Shown piece after piece: positions 45,503-58,380 of a DNA stretch of 64,000 nt. The DNA is from Deroplatys truncata (taxonomy: Eukaryota; Arthropoda; Insecta; Mantodea; Mantidae), in contig CM060978.1 in assembly GCA_030765065.1 (NCBI GenBank), forward strand, positions 108,743,192-108,807,191, written 5' to 3'. The notes under the pieces were generated by a model that saw only the letters and a list, made by a program, of their open reading frames with translations, made no database searches and was not told where the DNA came from. The first letter of the stretch is position 1. The number at the start of each line of letters is the position of its first letter. The position numbers and the translations under genes are program-made.

Positions 45503-48500
45503 CCTTCTGGGGGGTAGTAACCACAATAGACCTCCAGGTCGCAGTGCGCGAGGTGTCCACATCAGTTGAATACCCTATACTTCTCACACTTATACATCCA
45601 CATACCTGTATACATACATAGGATAAAGATACCGTAAATGAAGTCCAGCATTCTCAAAACATTATAGAATTATCCTTAAAACTAATAATTAGTTGCCATT
45701 TGGTATAAGTATTTCAGCTGAATATCAATCAAAACTGAAATTAGATCTTCATTTAAGAAAATATGAAGTGAATGTTGTTAAATTTGACTCACGATACGGA
45801 TCCTTCATTACCCTCCATTATCTTTTGCTTACTCCGGGCACACGCCTATTCTCAGCAGCTCTATAATATTGTACCCAATATTCATCGTGTGCATCAGTTG
45901 AAAACATACTGCTACAGAAAGGACACTACTTCGAGTATTTAACATAATGTGAGAAGAGCCAGAGTATTTTGTATCAGATTCTTCTTCATTGCATTCCTAT
46001 TTTTTGTGTTCTGTTCACCTTCTTCTCCTTTCTAGCGAAGGGTCTTCTTTCGATTTAGTCTTCTGCTCCTGAGTTTGCATTTCTTCTTATATTTTCTTGA
46101 CTTTTAATCGCAAAAGTGTTGTGTGTAGATGAGTTAATCACTCTTGCAGAACCTCTTCTACTGGAAAATCCTGCCGACTGCAAAATGTGGTAGTAATTCA
46201 GACCCTATAGCATCAGGTGCATCAGATGGACTTGAAGTGGGCTATTTCTATGTCCAGGTAAATAATTCTTTCTAAAATTGTCTTTATAAACAGGTTAAAT
46301 CCTTAACAGATAACCGGTATCACCTTTAGGAATCCGCTGTGTCTTATAATAGGGAACTTGGCGGTCATTAATTAATTGACCTCTGCAAGTAGTGTACAAT
46401 TTGGTAGAATAAATTTCAACTGAATAGTTGGTATGCTCTTTTCGTATAAATAATATGACGAGAATTAATAAATTAATATACCTTTGCTTGTTGAAAAAAA
46501 TGCAACAGCTGAATCATAATAACACCACCAATATGTGTTTGCAGTCAGTAATGCGTTTGTTATTAGCGGGTACAGCCGAGAATTTGCGAAGTCTGTATAC
46601 CTGCATTAAGTCCATTGTACCAGCAGTTGGAAACCGAGAAATCAAACCTACGCTCACATCATTGGTTGTGAAGCGGAGACATGAAGATTCAAGAGATACT
46701 GTTTTGCCGCTTTAAGTCAACGTACTGTCATATCGGTATAATTGTACGGCTTCAGGGTAAAAGAGACTAAGTCAGTTTTTAACAGGAATATATAGCTTAA
46801 GATCCAAATGCATTTTTGTGAAACCTAAAGACAGGATTTCGAATTTAGAACACGAAAAGTCAGTTCTCTGTGCCATAATTATTTTCATTTGCCTTCTCTT
46901 GTAAAATGGATAAATGTGATTTGTTCGCTTTTTTTCTGGAGCTGTCCACTTGTTACAGGATTCAAACCTTCAAAGTGTCAGAGTTAAATTGGACCATAAA
47001 AAGTCTGTCATTGTCAAGATAGTTTATTTACGCTTCCCTTAGCGAGAAGAAGGGTTATATAGTCCAACATATAGCGTATGTATTTTATCCGCGTTTTCAT
47101 TATGTATGTCAGCTATTTATTGTGATCGTTCTGGATCTGCATTTGTTTTGTCCCATCTTTGGGATTTTGTGGCTATACACATAAACGTATAGCCATATAT
47201 ACATTGCAATACATTACATATATCACATATATACATTAAGGCATATATGTATGCATGTGTGTGTTTATGTATGTACGTACGTATGCATGTATGTATGTAT
47301 GTATGTATGTATGTGTATGTACTGGTGACGTGTTTTCAGTTTTAAAACATTATACTGTTTATTTCCTAGAGCAGGATTTCAGTTCCTTTAAAATTGTCAT
47401 TAAAATGCAAGATTTGTTAAAATCGTTATTTCAGGCAACGAATGTGTACTGATCATAAATGAAATGATTATTAATAAGTAATATTTAAGGGAGAAATGAA
47501 AGGAAGATCGGTGTGTGGTGATTTCGTTGTCTCACATCTCTAAGAAGTTCTTTCTTTACAATTTTAAAGCGTAATTGTGTTGAGTGAAAATAAATTAAGA
47601 AATAACACATTTATGAGCTCAAGATTTTCCGCTATAGAGAAGTTATTTGGCAAAATAATGCTTAAAATACCATTATTTGACACTAATATCAAAATATCAA
47701 AAGTATAGATATAGAGTACAAAAACATAAATACAAAACTACATGTGAAAGCGAAATATATTTAAGTCATAACTTATTTAATAGTACTACAAAAGCACCGC
47801 TCGTTAGATTATTTAAACACACTAAAATACCAATATTTACTCCCAGATCTTGTTAAAACGCAAGTTTTAATTGGTTATATTGAATGACGTTGCTTCAAAG
47901 TACAGCCCTCCACTTTATGTCTCCATGGTTGGTTTATGATTTGAAAATTTCTATGGTCATGCTGCGTCGTGCTAATCTCAAAATTTCTCAGAGTGCGTCT
48001 AAATAATCTGATATATTGGCTTTTCTGGGAATGTCTCGCAAAACAATTTTTCTCACTGTCGTAGATTTCACAGCTTGCTGCACTTTCGTGAAAGTTTTAT
48101 TAATATTCAGTTAAGCATTTCGAGGTACACATCCTAGCACAGGGAGTATTTTCTCTAGGAACAAAGCTAGTTTGTGGACATACTTTCAGTAATGCTGTAA
48201 AATGTAACTAAACTATGTTTTTGCCAATTACAAGCAGAGGAGGAATTTCCCAAAACCAGAAGAGAGCTTTAATAATTTCCTTTGGCTGTGCAAGGACTGC
48301 TACATTATCACAAAATATGACATTAGAAGAGCGTCAGAATGGCTCTTAACTCACTTTCTGTAATAGACGCTAGGTGTCTCTTCTTTCTTCATGAAGAGCT
48401 ATGAACGCTGCGTGTATCGTTATTAAGATAACGGCAAGCTAGAGCTCAGCCAAAGGGCGGGAGTGAATGAAAAGACAAACGCTGATAGGCAACATGACAA

Positions 48501-49394
48501 GAAAATCCATTTTGTGGTTTTATAGCGCTCTAAAAATACACCCGGGTAGGGATCCTTATCTAGATATATGATAAAGTCTTTGCTACAAAGGCGAAAGACA
48601 AGGGCACAGAGGTTAATATATCTGAACGAAGGAGATTTTACGTGCCATTAGAAGCTTACATAGAAAGTGTAGAAACAATACATTCTTATTTATGAATAAC
48701 TGTCGTTATACGGAGGGCTTTTAAATCTGTAATGGTTTGTGTATAGTTTTCAGAACACCATTTGTAATATTTATACATGAAATCAACGATTAATTATTTC
48801 AAAGATTTTATGTAAGACTCTCCGCTTTTACTCCTTAAACCTGTAATTTCGTAAACCCCTGAGATCATTCTAACAAGGCACCAAAATCTTTTATAATCAG
48901 CATTCGTTGAAAGGAGCGGAAAATGTTGTATTTCTGATTTTCTTAAATACCACTGACAATCCTCAATAATTAATTCGTTGAATGGGATTTTAAAGTGGTA
49001 AGATGAGAAATTGGCCTATTTGGAAAACTCTAACACACTAATATAGCCATTTAAGATTATTATACTTCACATTTATCCTACAACCAGTCTTCAAAGTGAA
49101 AATTGTCTAAATATATGGGATGAGCGTTTCTAAAACATACATTTGCGTATTTGTGTGTCCAAACTTTTAACCTGACCTACATATTTAAGGTAAAGAATTA
49201 TGGAAAAACTCTGCATAGAGAAGCACGTTTAAATTAAAGGTTTACGATATTAAAGAACTTAAAATTATTGCTTGTGAAACAGGCACCTAATTAAAACGAA
49301 GTGTTTATTGCTTTCTCTAAGGACGCAAGAAATTTCAAATATTTCGCATTTTGCATGTTTATTTAGCAGAAAAATACACAACTTCGTTTGTGTT
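45503..49394. other. Long unassigned AT-rich region
   Basis: It contains the second copy of the 44.03 kb block (about 46645-46745), which makes the C-terminal part of frame 46428-46715. It also has an (ATGT)n tract at 47275-47325. No gene supported. Confidence 0.5.
47275..47325. repeat. (ATGT)n microsatellite
   Basis: About ten ATGT/ACGT units. Confidence 0.9.
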
Positions 49395-49545
49395 ATCGGT
49401 TAACTTCCACATCTTTCTTTATTTCCCTCCCCATTCATGCAGCTTTCTTTCCCCTCTTTATCCTCTCATGCTCTCTTTCCCTCCCCCACTCTGTTACTCT
49501 CTTCCCTTTGTCTATCCTTTCTCCTCTCTCTCATTGCAACTAACA
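49395..49545 (+). repeat. Polypyrimidine tract (~150 bp)
   Basis: Strongly C/T-biased on the plus strand ('ctctctttccctcccccact'…), with few purines. Low complexity. Confidence 0.8.
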
Positions 49546-49639
49546 TGTCATGCGATATTTGGAAAACCGGTAGTAAAGCTTGCTTTTTCTGAAGCGTTAA
49601 TACAAATCAAAGCTCAAGTAAAAGTCTGAATATAAAGGC

Positions 49640-50203
49640 AAAGGAAGATACGTATCACGGAGGGGCCCCCGGAACCAGGACAGAGCACCGCACGCAGGCC
49701 AGTTAGCTCTTTTTGCTTCCAACGTGACCCCTAGGAGGGAAGGATTAGGGGTCGACCAGATCCGGATGCCGACTGGCACAAGCATGGGTGAGGTCCCTAA
49801 TGTTTCCAGATAGAACGCATCCGACGCCGCCCGGTCCCTGCCCATAAGTCACCAACCTCAAGGGTCCCGGGGCGGAGCCCCACGCTGAGGAGAGACCTAA
49901 CTGAGCGGTACCGCGGCGATGCTAGGAAAGAAACTTTACAGAGCACAAGCCACACCCAACCGCAATCGGCCGAACACTGTCGCCTGGTCCTACAACCCTG
50001 AAACAGGTGATAAGGAAGATGAGGGTACAGAAAATGAGAGGGAGGAGAGTCATGGTAGAAGATGCACCACCCCAGCATTCGCCTGCCGACCAGAGGAAAC
50101 CATGAAATGCCCATGGACCAGAGTGGGCGGTCGCCGGGGATCGATCCCGAGACTTCCCGAATGCGGGCCACAGACGTAACTTCCTGAGTCATCCCTCTTG
50201 GTA
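49640..50203 (-). repeat. SINE family D, divergent subfamily, copy 3 (~560 bp)
   Basis: On the minus strand a tRNA-like head ('gggatgactcaggaagttac', B-box-like 'gggatcgatcccc') leads into a body sharing spacing and words with copies 1 and 2: 'tttcctctggtcggcaggcga', 'gaccaggcgacagtgt' and 'ggacctcacccatgc'. The sequence has diverged enough to be a separate subfamily. The 131-codon frame on this strand is a by-product. Confidence 0.65.
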
Positions 50204-50215
50204 AATTGTAACTGA

Positions 50216-50468
50216 GTTTTATTTATGGACGCTCATTAACCTATAGTTCTTAGCGTCCCATTCTATATTTGACATGAAAAACCGGAAATCTTGCTCAGAG
50301 GCATCTTTATCAGGCTTTAGGTTCTTTTAGGTGCCGTAAATCTATGACACGGGACCACTGGCTTTGCTTCCCTTCCGAGGAAGCCATGCAAAGATTTTTA
50401 TGCCCGAAAAAATGCATCGCCCTCTGCCGGGTTTGAAACCGCGACCTCGGGAGCTAGAGGTTAGCATG
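50216..50468 (-). repeat. SINE family B, copy 4
   Basis: Blocks 'cttagcgtcccattctatat', 'gtgccgtaaatctatgacac', 'gaggaagccatgcaaaga', B box 'gggtttgaaaccgcgacct' and the start of the A box 'ctagaggttagcatg', then truncated. It abuts the head end of the family D copy. Confidence 0.85.
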
Positions 50469-50864
50469 GTACTCTGTAAAAGTCTGAATATACAACTATA
50501 CCTACTGTTTCCCTTAGTAAATGTTTATATACACGAATAACCGTGAGGAAAAATTGATATCCATATTTAAATACTTATTAATAAACGTTTGGAAAAGAAA
50601 AAGTCTGGTCAGAAAGTATTAGCTTTCTTATGTAATTTTTTTAAATTTCGGCAAAAAATTATGTTTCTATTTTTTGATTTCGTACCTCAATAGAGCTCCA
50701 GTCCTCTTTGGGGAAAGCAATTAATATATCATATAGCTTATATTCCAAGTGGGTCCTAAAGTATTTTAAATAAATCTGGTTTCACAGTGATTTTGGCCAT
50801 TGTTGGGTGAAAAGGAAACACATACACACACAAAAATCAAACCTAAAAGATTAAAAATCTGATT

Positions 50865-51733
50865 TGGTTCAGTCACAACTTTCTCTGCCCATTATAAATT
50901 CGTATACATACCTTACATATTAAAAAATTTTGGCATTAATTAAAACTTGAATCTTCTATCCATGTTATTTACCATCCGCTTTTATATAGAAATTATTTAT
51001 TTTAAATTAAGCAATAAGTACCTTTTATATACTATTTGCATAGTTAACGTTCAGATGTTTACCGAAACAATGGAGAAATACATTCAGAAGCGACAGCAAC
51101 GACCTCTTGCGAAGGCAAAGAAAACAAACATGAACCGGAAACCTTCAAGCATTTTCCGTGATATGAAATTCTAATTGGAAAAATGTAATCATATGGTATG
51201 GGATATTTGAAATGTGTTAACGCTATGAAAGAAAGAAAATAAAAACTTTAATTGAAACAAATTGTATATTTTAATGACCTCTACATTTTTCCTGAAGTAC
51301 GTAAGTTTTTGTTCTTCTCTTATGGTTTCCTAGTTACACAAAATTATAGTACAATATTCAGGCAGAATAAAGGGATTCACAGAATAAACACATAAATCTA
51401 AAGATATACATTTTATATATCATATCAATATGTCAAACATATGATAGTTTAATAACAAATTTTATAGTGGTATTTTAAAAACTAAAAGAAGCGAAGATTT
51501 CTCCATGCAAAGGATAAGGAGTGAATGATTTCAAGAAAACCTTCCTGTCGGAAGTTGTTGGACTTAATTTCCAGGTTGGTGTCAGTCGGATTCTTCATTT
51601 TTGAGTTACGTTGTTCACATATACATGAAACGTTTCCTAAAAATGTATTTGTCTCAAAACGTGTCTTCTCGGTGAAATCTGGATATCAATGTTTTTAAAT
51701 GCAATATCTCCTCTACTCTTTAGAGAAAGTAAA
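50865..51733 (+). repeat. Family A repeat, copy 10
   Basis: 5' end 'cagtcacaactttctctgccc' (50870), centre 'ttttaatgacctctacattt', 3' end 'tctcggtgaaatctggatatc' and 'tttagagaaagta' (51720-51732). It carries an internal segment around 51030-51180 not found in other copies. Confidence 0.78.
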
Positions 51734-51819
51734 CGTCTGAATTTTGGTTTCCTGGCAACCAATTTTGCACGTTAACATTGGTTATTTAACCAAAAATTAA
51801 GAGAGGCAATTTAGATACT

Positions 51820-52006
51820 GGAAAGGTAGAATCAGACGACTGAAAAATGCAATGCCACTACCGGGGCTTGAGCTACGGACCTACTGGTTTCTGTCTGGTT
51901 GCTTTAACCACTGAGTACCATGGCAACATGCAGGTACGACATTTAATTCCCCAGCTGATTCGTATTTTTACCATTGAATTTTTCAGTCGTCTAATTCTAC
52001 CTTTCC
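51820..52006 (-). mobile_element. Family E element, copy 3
   Basis: Same plan as the 32.85 kb copy: left arm 'ggaaaggtagaatcagacga' and inverted right arm 'cagtcgtctaattctacctttcc'. The tRNA-like unit reads on the minus strand (A box 'tggtactcagtggttaaagc'), with the linker 'cagctgattcgtattttt'. The T-arm has decayed ('cttgagctacgg'). Confidence 0.78.
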
Positions 52007-52099
52007 AACGTTGTATGGAAGAACAATTAATTCCATTTTGGATACTGCTTTATTCTAAAGACAGAAATACTCTTATTTTATAGTTATAAAACTATTCTA

Positions 52100-53838
52100 A
52101 TAAATACAGATGTTTTCCCTTTAAATCTGCGAAAATTTCAAATCTCAGTGATCTCTGGCTTGAAATCTATAACGAGGGAAAATTTGTTTATAGTGTAATC
52201 TCAAAAACCACTCAACCGATTTTGATAATTCTTTCACCAATGAAAAGCCCAAGGTTTTCTGAAGAACACGGGGCTCTAACGCACCTTACTTTCCATATCA
52301 TAAATGACTAAAACATTAAAATAATATACAAAGCGCTGGTATTTGAATACGAACACATTGGAGTTATAAAAAACATACTTGCGAGGAAGGCCTTGATTTT
52401 AGTTGAGAATGCCATGAAGTAGAAAATAATTGTTGTTACTGCACAGAATATGCATATAAAATAAGACAAATGTCGCGCATATTTCATTCCAAGCAATATT
52501 TATGTAGATGGTCACGATTTAGCAACTAAGACACTCCAAAACAAAAGGGAATCAAATCTGCCAATTCCCGAGCGGGATGGCTCTGGCGGTAACGTCTGTG
52601 GCTCGCATTCGAGAAGTTATGGGTTCGATTCCCGTGGCCGACCGTTCTGACCCATGGGTTTTTTCGAAGGTTTCCCCGGGTCGCCAGGTGAATGCTGCGA
52701 AGGATCATTACATTCCCCGAATTTCCTGTCCCTCCATTTCATCTCTATTCCCATTTCACTTCACCTTTCATCTGCTAGGATTCTTTCAGAGTTGCAAGTG
52801 TCGGCGGGAGGTCTCGGCAGTGGATGGCAGAGGAAAATAATGTTCTGATTAAACCTTCGTCCCTGCGAGCAGTCTCCAGGTCCTGGGCCCCCCAGAGGAT
52901 GTGTAAGCCCGTAGGGGAGGGGGGCTGGCTGCACCAGCCAGCACTCGGGGAGTTCAAATCTGTAAATGGTAGGAACCCTGTCCTCTGTCGTGCCTCCTAG
53001 TCCGGCCGCCCTCTGTCTCCTATCACCTCATCCCTTCCGGGGGCGCCCCTTCAGGGGCCTAGGCATAAAATATCTGTGTAGGTCGAGTTGCTAAGTGTCA
53101 ACATATTTTCATAACTCTCAAATAAGAAAGTTTTGCTTTATCTCCTTTGTGTTTTATAATCAAGATTGTTAGCAGGGTATGTTAAATAATTGTATAAAGA
53201 GAGGAAATTGTCTCTGGCTAAAATTAGAAATCAGTCAACTGATATTTTATAATTAACAATTGAGGAGATTACTTTTCTCGATGGTGCCAGGATATGTGTC
53301 TTTTTCAAAGCTGTTAACTTGGTGGCCTCGGAGTTGGGAATCATCATATTCACCAGCATCGCCTCCATTTCGTTATATATTTCAAGGAACTATGCATTAT
53401 ATGAAAACTATATAGCTTTTATGCCATTAAATAACTATGGGACCAAAGAGAAGGTACAACAGTTTGAAATGTCGCCTACTGTGATTAACTAAAAAGTACT
53501 CGAACATTCCGGCCGATGATTGTTTCACCGCCAAAGCGTACTTATAGGCTATGCAGTATTTCCAGAACTTGGAAGACTGTCGGGGGAAGTTAAGGAAGTC
53601 AAACATTCCACCAATGTTTTACGTCATTTTGCGTGAATATCAGGGGATTGTTCATCAGTTATTAGGAAGAGCCGGGACTGTACGAAATTACAGTTATAAA
53701 GGGAAAAGGTGAAGATTTACCATAAAATTCTTCTAGACCATCTTACAATAATTTCATAAATAACGGGGGCAAATAAATTAATTAAACCGTTAGTCCAGTT
53801 TAAAAAGCTACCCGTGCAACGCCGGGCAGCCAGCTAAT
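52100..53838 (+). mobile_element. Helitron-like element, 3' end and probable body, split by a SINE
   Basis: At 53811-53826 'cccgtgcaacgccggg' can form a GC hairpin. Seven bases later comes CTAA (53834-53837) followed by T. A hairpin a few bases upstream of a terminal CTRR inserted before T is the hallmark of Helitron 3' ends. Upstream, 'ctcaaaaaccactcaaccgattttgataa' at 52199-52228 is of the kind often seen in non-autonomous arthropod Helitrons. The 5' TC end is not located. No Rep/helicase frame is present. The SINE D copy at 52567-53100 lies within. Confidence 0.55.
52567..53100 (+). repeat. SINE family D, copy 2 (full length)
   Basis: Plus-strand copy: 'gcgggatggctctggcggtaac' (A box), 'tgggttcgattcccgtgg' (B box), then 'tttccccgggtcgccaggtg', 'tcccatttcacttcacc', 'gtcggcgggaggtctcgg' and 'ggggcctaggcataaa', ending near 'ggtcgagttgctaagt'. 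It matches copy 1 over the full 510-530 bp, which sets the family limits. Confidence 0.87.
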
Positions 53839-55614
53839 AGTCAAACCTGTAATGCTGAGAAAGACGCCTCAGTCTGCCCACAGTCCCCGATACAATCAGT
53901 TGACACTTCAGTAAACAGTCCCATCTATACTACGTTGTCTATCGCTGGACTCGCTCCTCTAGCCGCTTATGATAGTTGTGCCAACTTTGGAGTATGTATT
54001 CTCGCATTATTAAAGCGAAGAGGTCGCTAAATGTTCATGAAACTTGAAGTTAAAAGTTATACCGTTTGACGTACTATATTTATCTTACAAACATACGGGC
54101 TCATCTCAAACAAGTGGTATGTCCAGCTCTTCAATGTTGGACTCGTTTTCACTGAAGGGGGAGAGGAAAATGAAGATTCGCAGCTGTCATCTCCCAGCAA
54201 AACAACAACTCCAGTCGATGACAACTTCCGCCGTACCATCCTTCTCTCACTGACAAATTTATACCTTCTCTACATGTTTACAAATAACCTACCAGTCTTC
54301 GGTCATAAGGATATACCACCAAGCGTTGTATTTCTGCAGCAATAAGTCACCTGTCATTCTCTTCACCTTGACCAGAGCTGATTCTATGGAATTCAAATCA
54401 CCATGTATGGGGAAAAAGGAATAACGGCGTTGTTCAGAGAAAGCAAAACTGCATCCACACCTTCTCTTTACGGTTATTTATTTCAATACTTGTGCAGTTA
54501 TGACTTACGCTTAGAACTACCGCACTAAACATCTTTGTTTTGCAACTATGACATCGTTGACGATTTTACCGAACTCCGAGAAGGGGTTTGTCCATATTTC
54601 AGTGTGTTATGGGGCATTATCTAAGATTGCAACAGAATGGGCTGTGCCAAATTTGGAGCTAGTTTTTCTGGAATCCACTTTTCAAAGTTCAAATGATTCA
54701 TTTATCCATGGTAGTCATCTTTTTTGTCCCGGACGGAGGCAGAATTTTTCAGAAACCCATTTTGACTACAACATGAACTGATTCGTGCGTTATTATTGAT
54801 GTGAATGCCAAATCTCTCCTAACTTTTCCAGCATTTGCCAAATGCTTGCATCCTTGTGAAGTTACAAATGGAACTGAGATATATAAGATATGATTGAGTA
54901 ATTATAGCGTAAGTGTTAAGCTGGCAATAATACGCAACAGCAGCATAACCGTGATAGCAAAGATTTTTACAAAACCTTAAGATAGCCTCACCCCTCTCCT
55001 TTATTCCCTGGAGACCTTAAGCTGTGGACATACTATACATCTAAAATTGAAGCAGAAAGCAGTAATCTAATGCAAATGTAAGCCGTACCCTCCAGCATGT
55101 AGGAGAGAAATGTGTGCTGGCGGTGGTGACGTACAGAGCGCCGGTTGCAGAGCCAGGAAAGCAAACATGAGGACAACAATAAATAAATAAGGGCGAAATC
55201 CTGCGGTGTACAGGCCAGCAGGTCAGGGCGCCGATAATCCTCCATAAAAGGCACGATCATTCCGGTTCAATCAATTACTCGGCGATATAAATAGTGGGAA
55301 GTGGCGTACGACAGCGAGCAGTGGAAAGGAAATATCGACCGTATGTCCCACTGCGCTGCGGCACACCACATATGCCACGTGATCAGTCTGCAGTAGCCCC
55401 TCACCTGAAGGAGCGCTTCTCTAGTTCCTTTAGTTTCAGGGCATACTTTCAGTTCCTTTTCACACAGGTTGTGTAATGAAATAAAGTTACTTGGCCTTAC
55501 GCAGACACTCGAATCAGCGTACCTAACCACGTCTTAGAATTACTTTATTTGAAGTTATAAATCATTCCTAAAACTGACAGTAACAAGGAGCATGTGGAAC
55601 ACTGATCATGTAAA
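53839..55614. other. Unassigned region
   Basis: Several 60-87 codon frames (for example 54548-54781 plus, 55267-55530 minus) lack recognisable motifs. No gene supported. Confidence 0.5.
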
Positions 55615-56526
55615 TGTTTGTTACTTTTTCTACTGTTTACCTGTAGTAAGTAGAGGAAGTATTGTACTCCATTCAGAAATGTAACAATGAGATTTCTCCG
55701 GAAATACAGTTTTGAGAATCTCTGAATAAAAAAACAACAGTTTAAAAAAATCCGTGTGTGTGTCCATGTGTCTTTGAAACAACATAAATACAAATGAAAA
55801 TTCGGTTAAATATCAAACGTAATACATCCTCCATAAATACGACACGAAGATTTTCAAGAAACTCTCCACCCCAAACTATCTTTTACATGGAACATTGTTC
55901 GTTATTTTTTATTTTCTCAAAACTTGCTGTAAAGATTTTGGTTAAAATACCATATGTTTAAGATATTTAAGATATATATGGTTTATATACATGTACATAT
56001 ATATTTAAAGTATTTGCATGGCAAATAAGATGTATATCTTAAATTTTCTTGGAATAGTTTCTGAAGTACTCTTCATTCTGAATTACTTTTGCATTATTGA
56101 TAAGCCGTAAGAGATAGACAAAAATCTTACTAATCGCAAACAATGTAGATCTCGTTAAAGCACATAATTTATATCAAATACAAGTTTTTTTGGTGTTAAT
56201 CATTTTCGAGATATTCTTTGTTATTGATTTGAATTTTCAGATACTTATACTTGTAACTACGGTAAGGCGCTATTATTTTTTTTCTAGTGGTCATTAAAGG
56301 AGCATGGATTTTTTATTAGAACTTCTTCCATAAGGAGATTTCTATAAAGACAAAGTACATAAATTACATAAAAAAGCGATCCGTTTTTAGCCTACTTTAT
56401 TCTTCCTATACCTACAACGAATTGTCTAGATGTACAATGAAAGTTTATCTCGATTAGCAAGAAACAGACAGAAGAATAAGCCTATGTAAGAATAATTTAG
56501 TCATGTGAATACACCACATTCTATTT
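55615..56526 (-). repeat. Family A repeat, copy 11 (near full length)
   Basis: Minus-strand copy from 'tactttttctactgtttacc' at the left through 'tccggaaatacagttttgag' and 'acatggaacattgttc' to 'agtcatgtgaatacaccac'. A duplicated 'taagatatttaagatatata' stretch lies at about 55958-56020. Confidence 0.86.
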
Positions 56527-57154
56527 TCTTTCCTTTCTGTTTCCTTTATTTTAAGAAGGATAAGGCATATTTATCATCGTTTTCAATAACAATACACATT
56601 ATACGTTGTAAAATGAAGCAGAATAATACAACACAATACAGACACAATTACATACTGAGGCAGGCAGTGCATTAAAAATCGTAACAAAGGGTTTAGAGGG
56701 AATGATTAGCTTAACTAAAAGCTTTAAGCCGCTGGTCACAAAGTTTCTGATCATTTTTTGTAAATTCCATTTTGACAATAAAATGCTGCGTAGGAAACCA
56801 ATCTGAAACCGAGTCATTTTTAATAGTGATCAAATCCTAGTGTATATTAATGTTTGAAAGCTGCATTGGAAGAAACCGAAAACTACGAACAAACATATTA
56901 ACTTCTATTTTGGTACTAAATTAATGTTTGCCATAAAGTTAATTTCCTGAAGGTTAAGTAAACGAATGCACAGTGGTAGAAGCATTTGCTACATTTTGAT
57001 GTTTCCAAAATTAAGAAATTTCACTACATCAAGGTGTTGTTTCCTAATTTATATAAAGCTATTTTCACCATATTATCTCAATTAATTTTGTTTCACAAAT
57101 ATATTAATGCAAAATAAGAAACGTATTAAAATTGGCTTAACATTTTAAAAACTG
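56527..57154. other. Unassigned AT-rich stretch
   Basis: Nothing recognised. Confidence 0.5.
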
Positions 57155-57498
57155 ATTTGTAGGAATGGCGGCGCCGTGGCCGAGTGGTTAGACCGCTCGC
57201 CTCCCACCGAGGCGGCCCGGGTTCAATCCCAGGGACCTGTATGTGGGATTTGTGGTGGACGAAGCGGCGTCTGGGCGGGTTTTCCCCGGGTTCTCCGGTT
57301 TCCTCCGCCATTCATTCCACCAAATACTTCTACTTCCTTCCTACCATACCAGGCATCACCCATCCTGGATGCTCTGTCTGATCCATGAGTGTCTGCTCCT
57401 GACGGGCCTCTGACCCCAGGCACCCGCTTGTAAGTCCTAGGGGGTGTAAGTCCTACATAAGAGGAGGGTAAACAGATAATGAATGAATTTGTAGGAAT
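57155..57498 (+). repeat. SINE family F with perfect 12-bp target-site duplication
   Basis: The element at 57167-57486 (320 bp) is flanked by ATTTGTAGGAAT on both sides (57155-57166 and 57487-57498). The head 'ggcggcgccgtggccgagtggttagacc' has the A box of a tRNA-Leu/Ser-like gene, and 'gcccgggttcaatcccaggg' is the B box. The body includes 'ggttttccccgggttctccgg' and ends in an 'aatgaatga' tail. The perfect duplication indicates LINE-mediated target-primed insertion, fairly recent compared with other SINEs here. Overlapping frames are artefacts of GC content. Confidence 0.92.
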
Positions 57499-57544
57499 TT
57501 CAATAGTCCATCTAAGTGCGTTATAGAATCTTGGGCATTAAAAA

Positions 57545-58200
57545 AAATTATGATGTGTAACTGTTCTTACAAAATCTTATTAATATATCTATTTATTGTT
57601 AATCCAGATACGCTTTCAATTCACATTTACACATTTCGTTGTGTGAATGCAGTAGGCTATGTCATGGCTTTAATATTCCTTGCTCTTTGCATGGCCCACA
57701 AAGAAAAGAAAGAAAAAGAGAGAGAGACCAATATCGACTTCCCATCAGAGAAAAGTATTAGTATTTGAAAATTAAAACCAGTAACAAGTAATATCTTGGA
57801 AATGGTTAACTTCAAAAAAATGTATTTGACATAAATTATGTGCTTTAATGAGATCCACATTTTGGTGTAGTAGGATTTTGTCTATCTCTTACGGTTTACA
57901 ATTATGCAAAAGTCATTCAGATTGAAGAGGTCTTTATAGGTGTTTGCCAGAAAATTCAAGATATACATTTCATTTGTCATGCAAATGTCTTAAACATACG
58001 ACATGTTAATCAAAATCGTCAGGACCATTTTTGGGAAAATCAAAATTCTCGAACAATTTTCCATGCAAAGGGTTGTTTGTAGCGGGGGATTTTCTTGAAA
58101 ATCTTCGTGTCAGATCCTTGAAAGATGCTGAACTTAAATACCACGTTTGGTATTTAACCAACCTTTCTTTTTATAGTTATGCTGTCCCATACAAATAGAC

Positions 58201-58241
<41 letters not shown>

Positions 58242-58380
58242 AGGAGCTTTTTTAAAACCCTTATTTTGTATATAGGAAGTCTCAAAATGTGTATTTCAGC
58301 TGAAATTTGATATCGAATTTTTGGATGGAATACAACAAAGAGTTCCTGTACTTACTACACTAAGTAGTAGAGAAAGCAAA
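57545..58380 (+). repeat. Family A repeat, copy 12
   Basis: From 'gttcttacaaaatcttatt' to 'gtagtagagaaagca' (58365-58379). It has the uninterrupted 'gatgctgaacttaaatacc' used as the empty site for the 24.1 kb insertion, and a (GA)n tract at 58199-58238 in place of the usual CA run. Confidence 0.85.

Noticed and set aside
49797..50192. 131-codon minus-strand frame
   Set aside because: It falls within the divergent SINE D copy and includes its tRNA-like head; not a gene.
54548..54781. 77-codon frame
   Set aside because: No recognisable motif, no splice or promoter support, and length within chance for this window.
57167..57240. Possible tRNA-Leu/Ser gene
   Set aside because: Continuous with a 320-bp SINE bounded by a target duplication; it has no independent 3' end or terminator.
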